Part shown: positions 37,046-50,938 of the stretch, in pieces | How the letters are laid out: every line of letters starts with the position of its first letter | How positions within the stretch are numbered: the first letter of the stretch is position 1 | NCBI RefSeq assembly: GCF_019925205.1 | Contig: NC_083562.1 | Coordinates: 6,820,001 to 6,884,000, forward strand | Direction of reading: 5' to 3' | Length of the DNA stretch: 64,000 nucleotides | DNA from: Metopolophium dirhodum | Lineage: Eukaryota > Arthropoda > Insecta > Hemiptera > Aphididae | The notes under the pieces: generated by a model | The model's database searches: none | Seen by the model: only the letters and a program-made list of their open reading frames with translations | Told to the model about the DNA's origin: nothing | Program-made: the position numbers and the translations under genes

Positions 37046-40000
37046 TTTGTCCCCCCATCGGTGTGTTATGAATTATGATAGCCGATAGGTATTAAATGTT
37101 AAAACGATTTCAGAATTTTAAATACGATCCTGAGTGTGATTTTGTTATATAACAGCGCTTGCTGACGATCTGAAGTTTCTTCAAAACTCGTATCCATCCC
37201 TTGCTCTCAGAGAAACTGTATTAGGACAATTATTAAAAATCGTTTCTTCAAAGAACTAATTAATATACTCTATATATGCAATCGATATAATACGGTAACA
37301 TGGTTACATTTACACGAATTTATTTTTAAGACACTATTCTAACCGAAAAAGTGATTACAAAATGTATTAATCGTCTCTTACAAAATCTAAGATTAGAATG
37401 CATTCTAGACATCAAGCTTGAAATATCCATAATTGTTTATAAAATAAAATTTTAAATAAAAACCCTCGTCTACTTATATTAAGATATAAATTTGTTAGGT
37501 AACACACGAGGCTATACACAGTACACCATATGTTTCAACTGTTTCACAAAAACATGCAATCCGTAGTCCTAAATTTTTTATGGCACGAAGTGAAACTTTC
37601 ATAACAATACGTCAAACAATGAAATTGCCCATAAAAGTGCATTCATAAAAGTTAAAAATTGTAAGATTGACCACAACGTTATATAAACATCCGCATTACA
37701 TTTTTTAATCGATTTTTCACAATACAAGACGATGGTATATTATAACAATTGAAATTAATAAATTCATATGATTTATTTATGCTACATATTTTTCTTTTAA
37801 GTAAATTTAATAAAACAAGACGTACTAGATGGGTTAACGTATATTTTTGTTTTATTGTAATACTTATATGGAAAAACGTGAAAAACTCGTCACCCAATTC
37901 GCAATGCAACATAATTGCAGCAATACTTGATATATATTTTTTACATTACAATTTACAACAATTGGTTAGATAAGTTGTATGTCTTATAACAAGAATTAGG
38001 TAGGTACTATTATAATTAATGTACAAACTTTTTAGTGGTTCCGAATTAATTTTTTAAATTTTGTTACGTTATTTTTATTTTAATATTTATTAACCACTAA
38101 TTGTAAAATATTACTATACTTTCATAATATAAGTAAATAGGTAATAATATATTTATTATAATTATAGCAGTTTTAAAATTATGATAATTTAGATATTATT
38201 CTAATATTTTAGTCATAATAATAAATAATTTTAAAAAGTATGTATTATTAAAGCCTATAAATTATAATTTTTACATGGTATATAATAATATAATGATTGT
38301 ATGTAAAATATTAATTACAATTTCCTATTATAGGAAAGATATAATATAATAACCATAAACGTGTCAATATGCGCATATGTTTATTTTTTATATAAATTAA
38401 TATTAATATATGCGAGATCGATATCAAAACAGTATATCTGAAATAATCTTTAGATTCAAGAATATCAAAATTTTCCAATAATTACAAAGAGAATATCATT
38501 ATTATTACTTACATTTTTTTTTCACGCGGCCGTGAATATTCTATTACACGCATTGCCCTTTGTTAGCACGATATCATAGAATTGAAACGTGAGCTTATTA
38601 CTAAATTTACTATCCACAAATAATTTTCACTTTTCAAACATATAAAATATAAAATATTATTCTCCTGTGGCATACGATTGTTTTGTCGTCGAACGTTTGT
38701 TTTAACCTTTACAATAATTATAAGCCGTAGGTACGTAGGTTATGCTATAAAGCATACATTATACACATTCGTTCGTCATGTTTGAATAGTGGCATCATAT
38801 TATGACTGATTTAATGTCTAATATTATTAAATGCTGTCGATGACAAAGATGTCAAGGCCTGTATAGGCGTACAATATAATATTTATGTTTAATATATTCA
38901 CACTAATTATTAAACGGTTCAAAACTTTTTTTAAGTAATATTACTATTTTGAGTATATAAGGACCGAAGTCGACATAATTTTAAATAAGAACGATCGCGG
39001 TCTTGACTCATCAGACTTGCACTGAAATACTATAGGTATATTAATTATTATATAATTCTCTTAGGTTTCTAATTGTTGCTGTCACTTGTGCCACTGAAAA
39101 TGAACGTTTGTGAATCCTGTCACAAACCATTGACCATCATCATGTTCTATAATATTATGTACAATTTATTCCTTATTTGTTTAGTATTCTTGTTCGGTGT
39201 CATAACGTCAACAAGTTATTATAACACTAAGAGCTGCAGGATCTTGTATTACTAACTTTTATAATATTTTGTATTAATCTATATTATGCTTAAATTGCTG
39301 GGTAATTAGTCATTAGGTACTGAGTATTAAGTGCGCATTGAGTGAAATGTTTTACAATACAAACATAGGTAGCATGTGATTACAGTTTGGTATATTTTAC
39401 AGTGGGAATCTGGTGTTTATTGCACGATCATAACTAAGACATATTATGTTATAAATTGATCGTTTATATTGCATATTATACGAAACAAAATTTTTTGGTA
39501 TTAAGAGAATAGGACTATTATAGTATACCAGCATAAAATTAAATATTTATTTATTTAAGTATAGGTACTTTTTATAAATTCATATTAATTTTATTTTTAA
39601 TGAATTTAATTTTTAATGTTTGCTACTGTAATGTACCTATTATTGTAAGTTAACCAAGATAAATATCCTGTTAATTTCACAACCAAGTTACCATGTTAAA
39701 ACTTAAAAATGATTCGTTTTAATGAACAAATGAACAAGTATACAATAATTGAACACTGAAACTGAGCGATTATTATAAAATGTAAGCGGGTTTCATAAAA
39801 GAGAAAATCATTTATGACTTTAATTTTACTATCAAGTATCAACATAGTTGATTATAATGACATAATTTAATACAAATGATTTTCATCATCATCATTTATG
39901 TACAGTAAACATAATAACTAATCGTATATTTATACTATGTTATTGCAAGTGAAATAATTCTAATTAACTAATTACCGAGAGCAAATCTCTATAAAAACAA

Positions 40001-43000
40001 GTGTAATACACGTAGGTACATACGAAATGGCATTATAAAAGGGTGTGACGATAATATGAGGAGAAATTAGTAATATGAAACGGTATTTTAAAGGTGTTAA
40101 TATAATTTATAATGTTACATAATTTAAATATCATGTTTGTGTAAACTTATTTTTATGATATTATTTACAAAGTAGTGTGATTACTAAAATGCCAGTATCT
40201 TCGTGAAAAGCTTCAGTCATATACTATATTGTATTGTTATATTATTTGAAGTTTCATTTAATAAAACATTGTGATTGTTAATTTGTCTATTAACAATGAC
40301 TACATATCATAATAGAAACCACGCAGAGACAAAGCGCTTCATACATTTTTACTGATTATTTTGAATTGATCTAATTAATGCACTACCTTAATTGACGTTT
40401 AAAGCAGATAGGTAGGTAAACAGCGGGAAATAATATACTAATATACTAAGTACTGTATTAAGTACTTTACTAGCCTGAAAATAAAAATTAAACATATTTT
40501 TACACAACAAATTTGTTTATGCAATTATTTTAAGTTTTCTTATGAAATTTAAAATGTATATAATATAGGTACATATTATAATATGTATTATGTATCTAAT
40601 TTAAAGATAGGTTTTTTTTACTAGGTATATTATAAATTGAATTAATCATAACGCCTATATAATATTTCCGAAAAATAACTTTAAGAGCTTACATATTTCA
40701 ATAAAATACTACCTATTTAATATTATATTAATTGCTAAAAAATAAAAATCTTCCAAAATATATTATGTTTATGGATATTTTAAAATTACTCTAATATAAA
40801 CCTAACTTTAAGTGTTGTTAAGATATTTGTCTTATTATTAGTGAATCAACAAAAAAAAACCGTAAACAAGTGCCACTGTAAAAAGTTGCTCTGCAGAGCA
40901 AAAAATAATATGTTGCACCACTTGCACCACACGTATTATTATATATATATGTATAGCCATATAGGTACCACTACGTTGCATTTTATAAAAAAAAATAGTA
41001 ATTACATCTAACTCATCTAAGTATGTCTGTGCTAGACACCATAAGTACAATTTAACTGATAAACTTTTTAGTAACGTAAATAATTAGTAATAGTTTATGC
41101 TGTTTCATTGCATATAATATGGTTTATAATAATATTATTTTTGTCATAACTTTACATTGTACATATTATTATAATTTGCAGTGATATGGCATTGTGAATC
41201 AATCTAATGCTGCAATAAAATAAAAAATGGAAATAATAATTCTTATTTTTGAATCGTAATATTTTTTTTTGTCCATTGTAATAGTAGTTCTATATACTTT
41301 AATGAACACCAAGAGATGCCGACCACTGTCGGATATCTATACTACTTTAGGTATGAAGAAACATTTTAGTGTAATTATATGTTATTTGAAGTAGACTATT
41401 AAACCGTATCATACTGTAATTTAGAATCTAGCATAAAGGACGTGGTCATACATTTCAATGGTAAGTGATAATACATTAACTAACAATTTCATTTAACTAT
41501 GCGGTACCTATATATAATGTATGGTATATTGTATTCATTTTCATTGTGGGTTTATTACTTATTACATCATTAATATATACACAAACGTTGATATGTTACG
41601 TCTCATTCAGTATGTATTGTTACAATATTGAGAAGTGAATTGATCATCTTATTGGACTTTGAAATTGAGATTCGTCGGTATATATCACAGTCCTATAAAA
41701 ACAAATTCAGGTACTAGGTGATATTATGTCGAAATATTTGACATATTATAACGCTAAGTTTAAAATTCGGAATTTAAACTAAATAAAATAGTAAATATTC
41801 TTAGTATATAAATTCGATAAATATTTTAACGTTAGAACAATATATTTTAATTTAATTTAAACGAGAGACTGAGTTCTTACAAAATTAAAAACTCATCATG
41901 TCTTAACTCTTAAAAGGCATAATATTTTTAATGTTATGACTATTATAATGAGTTATGACATTCATTCAATCTTTATTTGAGTATAAATTAACTTAAAAGA
42001 GAAGATTTAATTAATGGGTTTGATTAATCATTTTTTGTGCAAAATATTAATAAGTTATGACTATGACTCAATTACCGAAATAGACACTTGCTTATAATGT
42101 ATTAGCATCAACTTAAAGATAAAATTGATTTAAGGATAAATAAATAACTAATTATAATTACTATCCTAATAGTTTATAATAAATAATATATTAAGTAAAT
42201 GCTTTTTATGTTAAAAATTAAAATTAGCCTTCAAAATTGTACAATTCATTACGTCATATTAATAATTATTTAAATTAGATAAATGTCGTAATTATGCATT
42301 TATTCTTTATTTCGCATGAAAAAACTTCCTATCCATGATCAATCATAATATAAAATCATAATACATCATTACATCAATTGTACGTATATACATAGGTACT
42401 CATACTTTATCTCAGCACCTGATCAAAAACAATTAATATATATTATTAAGTTCAGACTGGAGCATTATTTCTCTTTTAAATTATAGCCTGAAAGGTTAAT
42501 TGTACTAGTTCTTGAATTTGTATTCACTTTATTGAATATTCAGTTCAAAAATTTATTACAATTTACCATTATCATATTATGCTACGTATAGCATTTATTT
42601 TATAGCTCCTTATTAAATACAATTTACTAATAATTAATTCCCATGATATTATATCCATTACAATATAATATTATATAGATATACCCGTAATTAAGTGTAA
42701 CATATACGAGATACATACCCACATAATTGAGACATACAAATATTTACTGTAAAACCGGAAAATCGATTGATATTAAAATATATTCGAATGAAGCCACAAT
42801 ATGGGTTGATATGCAGTAACGTTAAGTACTTTTGGAATGAGTAGGTCGAGATCGAGTCGTATTGGAGTTGTATTTGCATTGCGATGATATTACGATATTA
42901 TAATGAACGTAAAAAAATATGATTTGAGATATCAGTATCCTTCGTATTATTGATGCAGGAACAAGTTAAAATTCTCCAAACGAGAGGAACGCTCCCCGAT

Positions 43001-44733
43001 TGACGGCGATTATATTATATCTACTGACTCCATCTCATTTTCATGAAATATATTTAGAAAAAAGTATTACCGAGTATTTTGGTTACGGTATGTTTAAGAC
43101 GAAAACTTAAGCAAAATCATAGAGAATTATAGTAGGCATCTCAACTTTTTTTTTGGTTATTTTAAAATAATTGAAATATAGTATGTTTAGTATATTTTAT
43201 TATTATATAAACTTCAATTTATTTTTATTGAGTTCATATGAAATAAAAATTTCAACGATTTTAATGTTCATTAGGTACATGGTCAAAATTGTTTTCAAAA
43301 TAATATCATAGGTACCTATGAAGTATCAACATATAGCATAATATTATAAACCTATTTTAAATCCAAACTCCTCTAAACCTATCATTACTTATTTTAAAAA
43401 TAAAAACAAAATTATCAAGAAAAAAATAACTAAACAAATTATAGTATATCTAGAACTAATTTATAAGTTCAGTAATAGCCATTTCATCAACTTTTGGCTC
43501 TCAAAATCTTGTCCTTCTATATATGGACCTATAAAGGTACAATCTTGTTATAATATAATTTCAGAAATTCAAATAATATTGTGTACAGATATTTACTTGT
43601 TTTCTTGAACTACAATACTTCCTCAATAACGATAATAATAATTGCCAATAACAATATTTTTATTATTTTATAAAATTATAATTTACTTGCGTTTAAGTCC
43701 TTATAGTCCCTATATAACTATTATAATATATAGTTTATTAGTTTTAATAGGTGTATAAGTACGTGGGTGAATAATAATATCATTTTTTTAGGTGCTATGA
43801 AAAAACGATACTTTGTAATCGATAGTTTACTGAAGTTAAATGTTAAAATAAGAATATATTATTTTATTTCATAGTTAATAATATTATTTAATCTATCCGG
43901 TTAGTTTTTATTACCCTAGACGCGTATGCTATATTGTTATCCGACCAGAATTATGGACAAGACTTATAAGTAGAATAATTATTGTCTCCATCGTTTATAA
44001 CCTCCCGATTTCTTTAAATCATTTATATAAATTCGTAAACCATAACATTTTCAAAACGATTTTTTGAAAATAATAAATTGTTTGCTTAACTTAATATTTA
44101 TTTTATTTCAATGTATATCGCGGTACAAGCAAAATCAACGCTCAAATTCGTTCGGATGAACATTATCTAGACTATATTATATTCATAATAATATTATAGT
44201 AGGTATACGCCGTCTGTATATTGGATATAAAATTACGGCGAGTTGCTTGACCCCTGGGCTGCCAAACGATACAGCATACCAATCAGTGTATATACCTACC
44301 TACTAAGTATACGGCGCACGATGACCATTATAAACACACACACAGTGAATTCGATCAAATGGTAAACAGTTATTATAAATTTATTTCCATGTAAAAATGA
44401 TTTAAACGTTTACAATATAATGGACGTGCGCCGTGCATTACCTATACACGACAAAGACTTTTTTCAAAGCGCGATTTATTACTTTTAATAACGCACAGGA
44501 AAGTAATAGAAATAATATAACAAACCGCCGTGATCATCTTATAAACAATCAATATAATAGTTCACTTTTTTAACGGGTAGACAATTTAATAACAATATAA
44601 TAATGGCACGCGGATAACAAATAATACCGGTGAACTGTACAGTGCATATCCCGTGCTTGTAAAACGTATAGGTCTAATAATAATTATATGATGTGTATTT
44701 CTTTATCGGTCACCTTTTCGAAATCGTTATAAA
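37046..44733. other. AT-rich desert
   Basis: About 7.7 kb without gene or clear repeat. A TATATAAGG word occurs at about 38954. At about 44240-44275 ACCCCTGGGCTGCCAAACGATACAG resembles a TE terminus, with no partner found. The remaining frames are chance. Confidence 0.45.
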
Positions 44734-46028
44734 TAGCTTAAAACCGTTATCAATAAAGTCGGTAATCGGCAAAAAAAAATTTTGGTAACCGGTTATCGTT
44801 TAATTTTGATATTTTGGTAACCGGTAGCCATTTCTTTAAAGATATTTCAAACACTATGATAACCGTTAATCGTTTAAAAACCGTTGATAAGGTTTTTTGG
44901 TAATCGATTACCGGTTAAAACCGGTTTTTAAAAATAATTTTTTTCAATTTTTTAATCATATTTTTAAAAAAGTTTATTCAGGTCATTCGTGGGTTGATAA
45001 CATAACGATTACTATTATTACAAAATCAATAACTTAATATGCTTTAAAATGATCGATTTCCCACAATTTAAATATTTATTATTTATTTTATCAAACTGCT
45101 TTAAAGTCTAAAACAAATGATCAAGATGATGGCGATCTTCATAAATCAAAAAAATAAATTGCATAAAAAAATGTTAATGTTATAATTTTCTTATTTATAA
45201 CTGTAAAAATCCAAAATAATATATAATAACTTTTCAAAATGACACTAAGAGTGATACATTGACACGGAACTTTTTGGTTGTATTGTATATATTACAGTAC
45301 CCCCAAAACCTAGGTCTTCAGATCGAGCATTCTACGCTAGTCTTCGGACCGACCCTTGGAGCAAACACTACAAATAACAAATGCAGAATCAGGGTTTAGG
45401 CTCTGGTAGTCATAATTGAATACTAAACTATTTATAAATGTATGCAAAACAAAGTATAATGTGATAAAAACCTAAAAATTTTGAAACAAATTGCTTAAAA
45501 TTAAACTTGGAAGGTTCCCTATCTATAGTAAGTTGTGGCACTGTATATAAATGTGTATATTTCTAAGAAATAAAGATAAAAAAAAAAATAATCATGAACG
45601 ACGACGTTTCTGACGGTATTTATAATATATAGTTAAACACTTATACCTATATATATATATATATATGTGTGATATTCACAACAGATAAACAATACTCGAC
45701 GGCAATTAATTGGGGAAAAAAATTTAAAATAGCTGGAAAATTAAATTCAACTATAATGTAATCATGATTCATGACATAATTCAAATATTAAATTCCACCA
45801 AAAAACCGTTAATTTTATTGGTCGGGAATAGAGTTTTGGTAATAAAACCGGAATTGAAAATACGAGGTAACCGCTTTGATGTTATTATTTAGATATTTAC
45901 TTTGATTATCGATAATCAATAACCGCTTTCAGCATTCCAAAACTAAAATTGGTTATCGGTTTCCGGTTCTCAAATTTACGGTTTTTTACCGGTTTTCGTT
46001 ACAAACCGGTTACCGGTTTTAAGCCCTG
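44734..46028. mobile_element. Degenerate hAT-like element rich in ACCGGT/GGTAACCGG words
   Basis: The left end (TAGCTTAAAACCG) and the inverted right end (CAGGGCTTAAAACCGGTAAC) align with a small loss on the left. Both sub-terminal regions (about 44738-44930 and 45830-46020) carry repeated GGTAACCGG, ACCGGTT and GGTTATCGG words, in inverted orientation overall. Probable target copies are GTTATAAA (44726-44733) and ATTATAAT (46029-46036), with 6 of 8 matching. No transposase remnant is evident. A second element appears nested at 45295-45543. Confidence 0.7.
45295..45543. mobile_element. Nested 249-bp MITE-like insertion
   Basis: The left end CAGTACCCCCAAAACCTAGG and the inverted right end CAGTGCCACAACTTACTATA share CAGT-CC-C-AA. 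The right end closely matches the right end of the hAT element at 48828-50938 (14 of 15 bases over AGTTGYGGCACTGTA). The flanks are TATATA-like on both sides and too simple to prove a target duplication. A GC-richer core at 45300-45410 sets it apart from its host element. Confidence 0.5.
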
Positions 46029-48827
46029 ATTATAATTATTTTTTAATTGAATAACATATTATGTGTACCTAGCTACTATCGCTAAAATACAACTAACACC
46101 AGTATGCATAATACACGCACTTATCTGAAGCTTGTAACTCTACTTGTTTGTAGAAATAAAGTTCCTTCAATGTAAAATATCTAGCCTAAATTGTTTGGTT
46201 TCTGCAGGTATAGGAATAGGTATATATGAAAAGCACTCGGGACAGAAAAAGAGTTTTGTTTGAATCGGACTAGCTTTTAATAAGGTTATGTTTAAACTGC
46301 GTAGGTACTCATTCCGTTCATTGCATAAAACCTATTTATTAATGAACGTCTGTAAGAATAATTTGAATTTGAATAAAATTATCGAAAGTTTATTATTTTA
46401 TTATAATATATAATTACAATTTAAAAATAATAATATTAAAATATGTGGGTAGGTATTCAGTTTTATTTATAAATGAATAAATGATTTACGTCTTGCACCT
46501 AATATAAAGTCGTTTTAAAATACTAAATTGATCGACACATGCATGCAATTATCAATTGAAATGTAAATGTATAATAATATTTTGTAAGGAATGAGCGGAT
46601 CTAGTGCAATCTTAACATTAATTTTTTTTGTACCCGAGTGCAGTTCGAACATTTTGGTTTGACCGAGGAGTGAGGACTGAGGAGTGCAGTTTGACAATGC
46701 CCATTATAACTTAAAAGAGTTAAGTGTTGGGCGCGTGTGGTAGGTCCGGTAGGTAAAAGGTGTGCTGCATTATATATAACTCGTAATGGAAAGTATGAGA
46801 TTAACGTGGCGATTAGAGTTACAAATACATCGATTATTGAAAATTATAGAGCAGCATTATTGTGGACTATATTATTGAATTATTCGGATCGATGCGGATA
46901 TAATCTATATACGAAAACACCGACTCGAATTTATTACGTCATAGGATTTAATTCTATATTATGTGGGCTGGTAGTCTTTCATGGTCATGATATAATATAA
47001 TATTAAACAAATAATACATAATATAATACGTACTCGAAGTATATGTAGTGGAACAATCGAAATGTGTTCTTTTTATTTCTGTAATAGCAAAATATCATAT
47101 CTACACAACTGTGGGTTTTTTATTATCATTCTATTATCATTATCATTTCGATAACCACATTTCGATAGTTTTCCTTATTATATTATATGATTAAAACATA
47201 AGTAATATTATATAGGCAGATACTTGTGTGCATACCGAGACAAATATAGGACATACGCAGAACTGCACGATATTACCTATTGTGATGTATAAGTATTATC
47301 AATAATCATAAGATGAAATAAAAAATGACTCCCACTCGACAACCTTCTCGAGTTTTATGCGTTTGTAGGATTGGTTAACTGCATCAAGTGTTTTAATGCC
47401 TGCGTATCTGCACCGGTGTAGGTACCTTGCAAATCGCCACGGTCGTTTTTATAACGTGATTTTAATAATAAATACCTACCGTGTTTTTTTATCCGCATTT
47501 CGAACAGTAAAGTATATAAATATGCGACGTGGGAGTGTTCATTTAGGTAGGTACCATAAAAAAAAAAAAATTAAAAAAAAACACCGGCCTAAACCGTTAT
47601 CAAAAATGTTCAAAGAGAGCCGGGTAGGAATACTAGCTGTGCACACGAATTAAAAGTGGACGTGCTCCTATCGTTTTTGACATGCTCTTAGTTTTTTTCT
47701 ATCGTCACACAATCTGGTGTAATCTGCGAAGATCATGTGTAAAGAACCGTTACTCGTTACGCGTGTTCATCTATTTTTTTCCCTCACAGTTTGAGTATGT
47801 TCAACGCTCTTTTACACCTCACACGTTTAGCATTTGCACGGATTAATGATGATAGTAATATTATTATTATATAAACGAACGTGAACAGAAAAACCGAATG
47901 TTTTACTAGGTATTTAAATGATGTATATAATTGGACGCATCGTGTACGTATAAACTATAATTTATTCGCCACTGATTGAAAAATATTTTGAATCAAAATT
48001 TACTTCATCGACCCTATCGTGTTGCACTGCTGCAGTAGGAGTACCTATATGAATAATAATTAATATCACATATGGGATTTATTGGACGATAAACGTATAT
48101 ACGTATAGAGTAAAGTGGCAGCTGTGACCTAAAGCACATCAACTACAATTTTTAGTGTATAATATATTATGTTTATCTTTTAAATTTAAATTCATGCAGT
48201 TATCTCGCGTTCTAGAAAGTTGGAAATTAATTGTTTATTATAATATAGTAGGTACTGTTTGGGTGTATGTCCCCTAAACTCAGCTATAATACATCTCGCA
48301 ACCATATGGTTGCCAATTTTTTTTACAAATTGTATTACAGTCAAATTTGCATATAATTTTAATTTAAATGAAATATTTTGGGCTAATGATGCCCAACTTC
48401 CAAGAACGGTAACTTTCACAGTGATATTATATGGATGGTGTGTAGGATATTATCCGCTTTGAATATAACATATGTATAAAATATTATTTGATATGTGCCG
48501 ATAAGTGGGTGGTTAATTTTAACATTTGAACTTCGTATTATTACATTTATTTTTAAATCAAATTGTTAGTTTAATCTTTGTTAGTTATATCAAAAACTAT
48601 TAATACGTGTTTGAAAATATATTTTTACATCATTTCAAATCGTTGCAGAACAGCGTTTTTGAAAAACGATTTTTTATGATTATTATTTTTCAAGTTATAT
48701 AAAGTATTTTCACAAATATTATTAGTTTTTAAAATAATGAGTATTCTTTTTGATAAAACAATGATCCGTGGTATATATTATATATATGTATTATGTATTT
48801 ATGTATGAGTATTAGTTAATAGTTTCC
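46029..48827. other. AT-rich spacer
   Basis: Chance frames at 46515-46697, 46737-47000, 47396-47653 and 48192-48462. A less AT-rich patch at 46590-46760 includes GAGCGGATCTAGTGCA, possibly an old TE end. Nothing firmly supported. Confidence 0.4.
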
Positions 48828-50938
48828 CAGTGCCGCTACTACCACCAGGGCAAGCTGGGAAAAGCCCTGCCAAAGGGCTCAAATTTATTTTTCAAATGGG
48901 GCCCATAATGGGTGGATCTTATTGTATTTTTTCTGGTTTTTGATTTTGTAAAAATATATTTTGAATTGAAATATTTTAAATATTAAATAGTTCATAATCG
49001 ATTAGTAATAATGCGGTAAACATAGACATTATGTTTAAAAAATAATTTAGGCACAAGCTATATGAAAAGTCTGTGGTATAAGTATAAGGTCTTTGGCGGC
49101 AAATCAATTAAATTTCATAGATTTATTCTGTGATAAAAGATTAATGAAGAAAAAATCACCGATCATCGTGGCGTTGGCTACACTGAATACTCAGTTTGTC
49201 TTATAAACCAAAGTAAGCACTGTAAAAGTGTAAAATAAAAATAGAATAAAAATATCTCTTTGTTTACATATTTAGGTACCTAGTACCTACATACAAAATA
49301 ATAATTCACCAATTATCTTCCTAACTAACCTTTATGGATTATGCCTCTATGTATTTTAAATTACTTCACATTTATAATCACGAAGTTACTACTAGGTACT
49401 TTTAATTTTCACTTTTCATTGAATAGTTGGCATTACTAATAAATAAAAACTTTTATTAATCATTGGTATTAATACTTTAATACTTGACTTATATTAGTTA
49501 TTTTAATAATATTTACAATGTCAAAATATCTCAGTGGTTCAGCAAAAAGAAAAATGAGAATAAAGAAAGATAAAGAAATAAAGAAGTTGAGAGGTTCATT
49601 AAATATGTTTGTAGTAAAAAACAATTTGGATAATGCTGGTGAGTGATTAATATATATTATTAAATACTGGGTTGTTGTTAAAATTCCTGAAGTTAAGATT
49701 TTCTTAAAACGAAGGTCGTTTATTAAAAACTTAGTTTACTATTTACACATTTACCTAGTTATAACATTATATTCTGCACACAACTGTAAATAATATGATG
49801 TGAATATGTGATATTTTTTAAAATATTTTATTTGACAAGTGTGTTAAAAATGTAATTATTAAAACAAATGAAAATACTGATGTGGAATCGTCTGGAAAAT
49901 GTGATGATACTGATCCAGACATATTTGATAAATCAGGCAGGAACCTAAATAAACTTTTCAAAATTATTAAAATGTAAAAATGTAAACTATACAAACAACT
50001 ATGAGGATAAGCATATCATATTTAATAGGTAGAATAATTTATAATTATGTTGATATTTATTACTTAGTGATTTCAGTATAGCTTTAGCATACTTTTTTTG
50101 TTTATAATTTGTAATTTCCATTTATTGTTTAATTTATTATATAGTAAAAGTATTTTTACCAATTGTTGACACAATAATATGTTAACTTAAAGATCGCTTT
50201 AAAGGTTTACATAACGTTTGTAGCATTTTCAATTTTTTGAAACCTCAAACACTTTTAGGACCAGATAAAATTACTATTAAAGGATTATATGATTTTATAA
50301 AAATGTATCAATCTGATATAAGTTCTGATTTAACAAGTCAACTGCTATCAATCAAAGAAATAATAAAAAAATAAAAATTTGAATAGTATCCAAGCACCGG
50401 CCTCATTTATTCTCGAAAACGACTTTGCTACGAGTTACTCTGATATTTTAGGAGCATGTATAATTTATTTGACATTGCCAGTAACGGGTGCAACAGCAGA
50501 AAGGTCTTTTTCAAAACTTAAGATAATAAAAAGCTATTTAAGGAATTTAATTGGACAAGAACGACTGTCCAATATTTCAGTTTTAAATATCGAACAACGT
50601 CGTACAAGAGAAATTGATATGGACAAAATATTAACAAATTTTTCTAATATGAAAGCAAGAAAAATGAAATTTGATTAAGTATAAATTAATGTATTGTTAA
50701 GTTTATTAAAATTATTTAAATATATAATATAAATTATATAAATACAGATATTATTTCCACAGATACATTATAGAATACAATAGTTATACAAAATAATAAT
50801 CATTTATCATACCTTTTAATTTTATCAAAAAAAAAAAAAAATGTCTAGCAGCATTTTATATTATTATATTATTATGGCCCTATAGGGCCCGAAATTCAAT
50901 TTTGCCTTAGGGCCCTAAATAACTAAGTTGCGGCACTG
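48828..50938 (+). mobile_element. hAT transposon, complete ends, defective
   Basis: The terminal inverted repeats CAGTGCCGCTACT and CAGTGCCGCAACT (inverted right end) differ at one base in 13, with GGGC-rich sequence just inside both ends. The flanks TAGTTTCC (48820-48827) and TAGTTGCC (50939-50946) are an 8-bp target duplication with one difference. Length is about 2.1 kb. It carries a broken transposase gene in the plus orientation (49518-50678). With its own transposase dead it could move only if a related enzyme acts on its ends. Confidence 0.93.
49518..50678 (+). pseudogene. Defective hAT transposase (ZMYM1-like, dimerisation domain kept)
   Basis: There are four pieces. (1) 49518-49638: an ATG-started lysine-rich leader, MSKYLSGSAKRKMRIKKDKE, ending at GCTG|GTGAGT, a donor-like junction. 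(2) 49840-49977: ENTDVESSGKCDDTDPDIFD, ending in a stop; a clean acceptor and phase match with piece 1 is not found. (3) 50195-50374: a helical segment from RFKGLHNVCSIFNFLKP, ending in a stop. (4) 50379-50678: the C-terminal hAT dimerisation region with ATAERSFSKLKIIKSYLR, ending at a TAA. Pieces 3 and 4 are in different frames. Most of the catalytic RNase-H-like core and the TTF/BED zinc-finger region are missing between 49977 and 50195. Such proteins are annotated in aphids as zinc finger MYM-type protein 1-like. The family call is strong for piece 4, moderate for the rest. Confidence 0.88.

Noticed and set aside
46737..47000. Plus-strand frame of 87 codons
   Set aside because: Looks fairly protein-like in composition but has no family match I know and no splice or promoter context.
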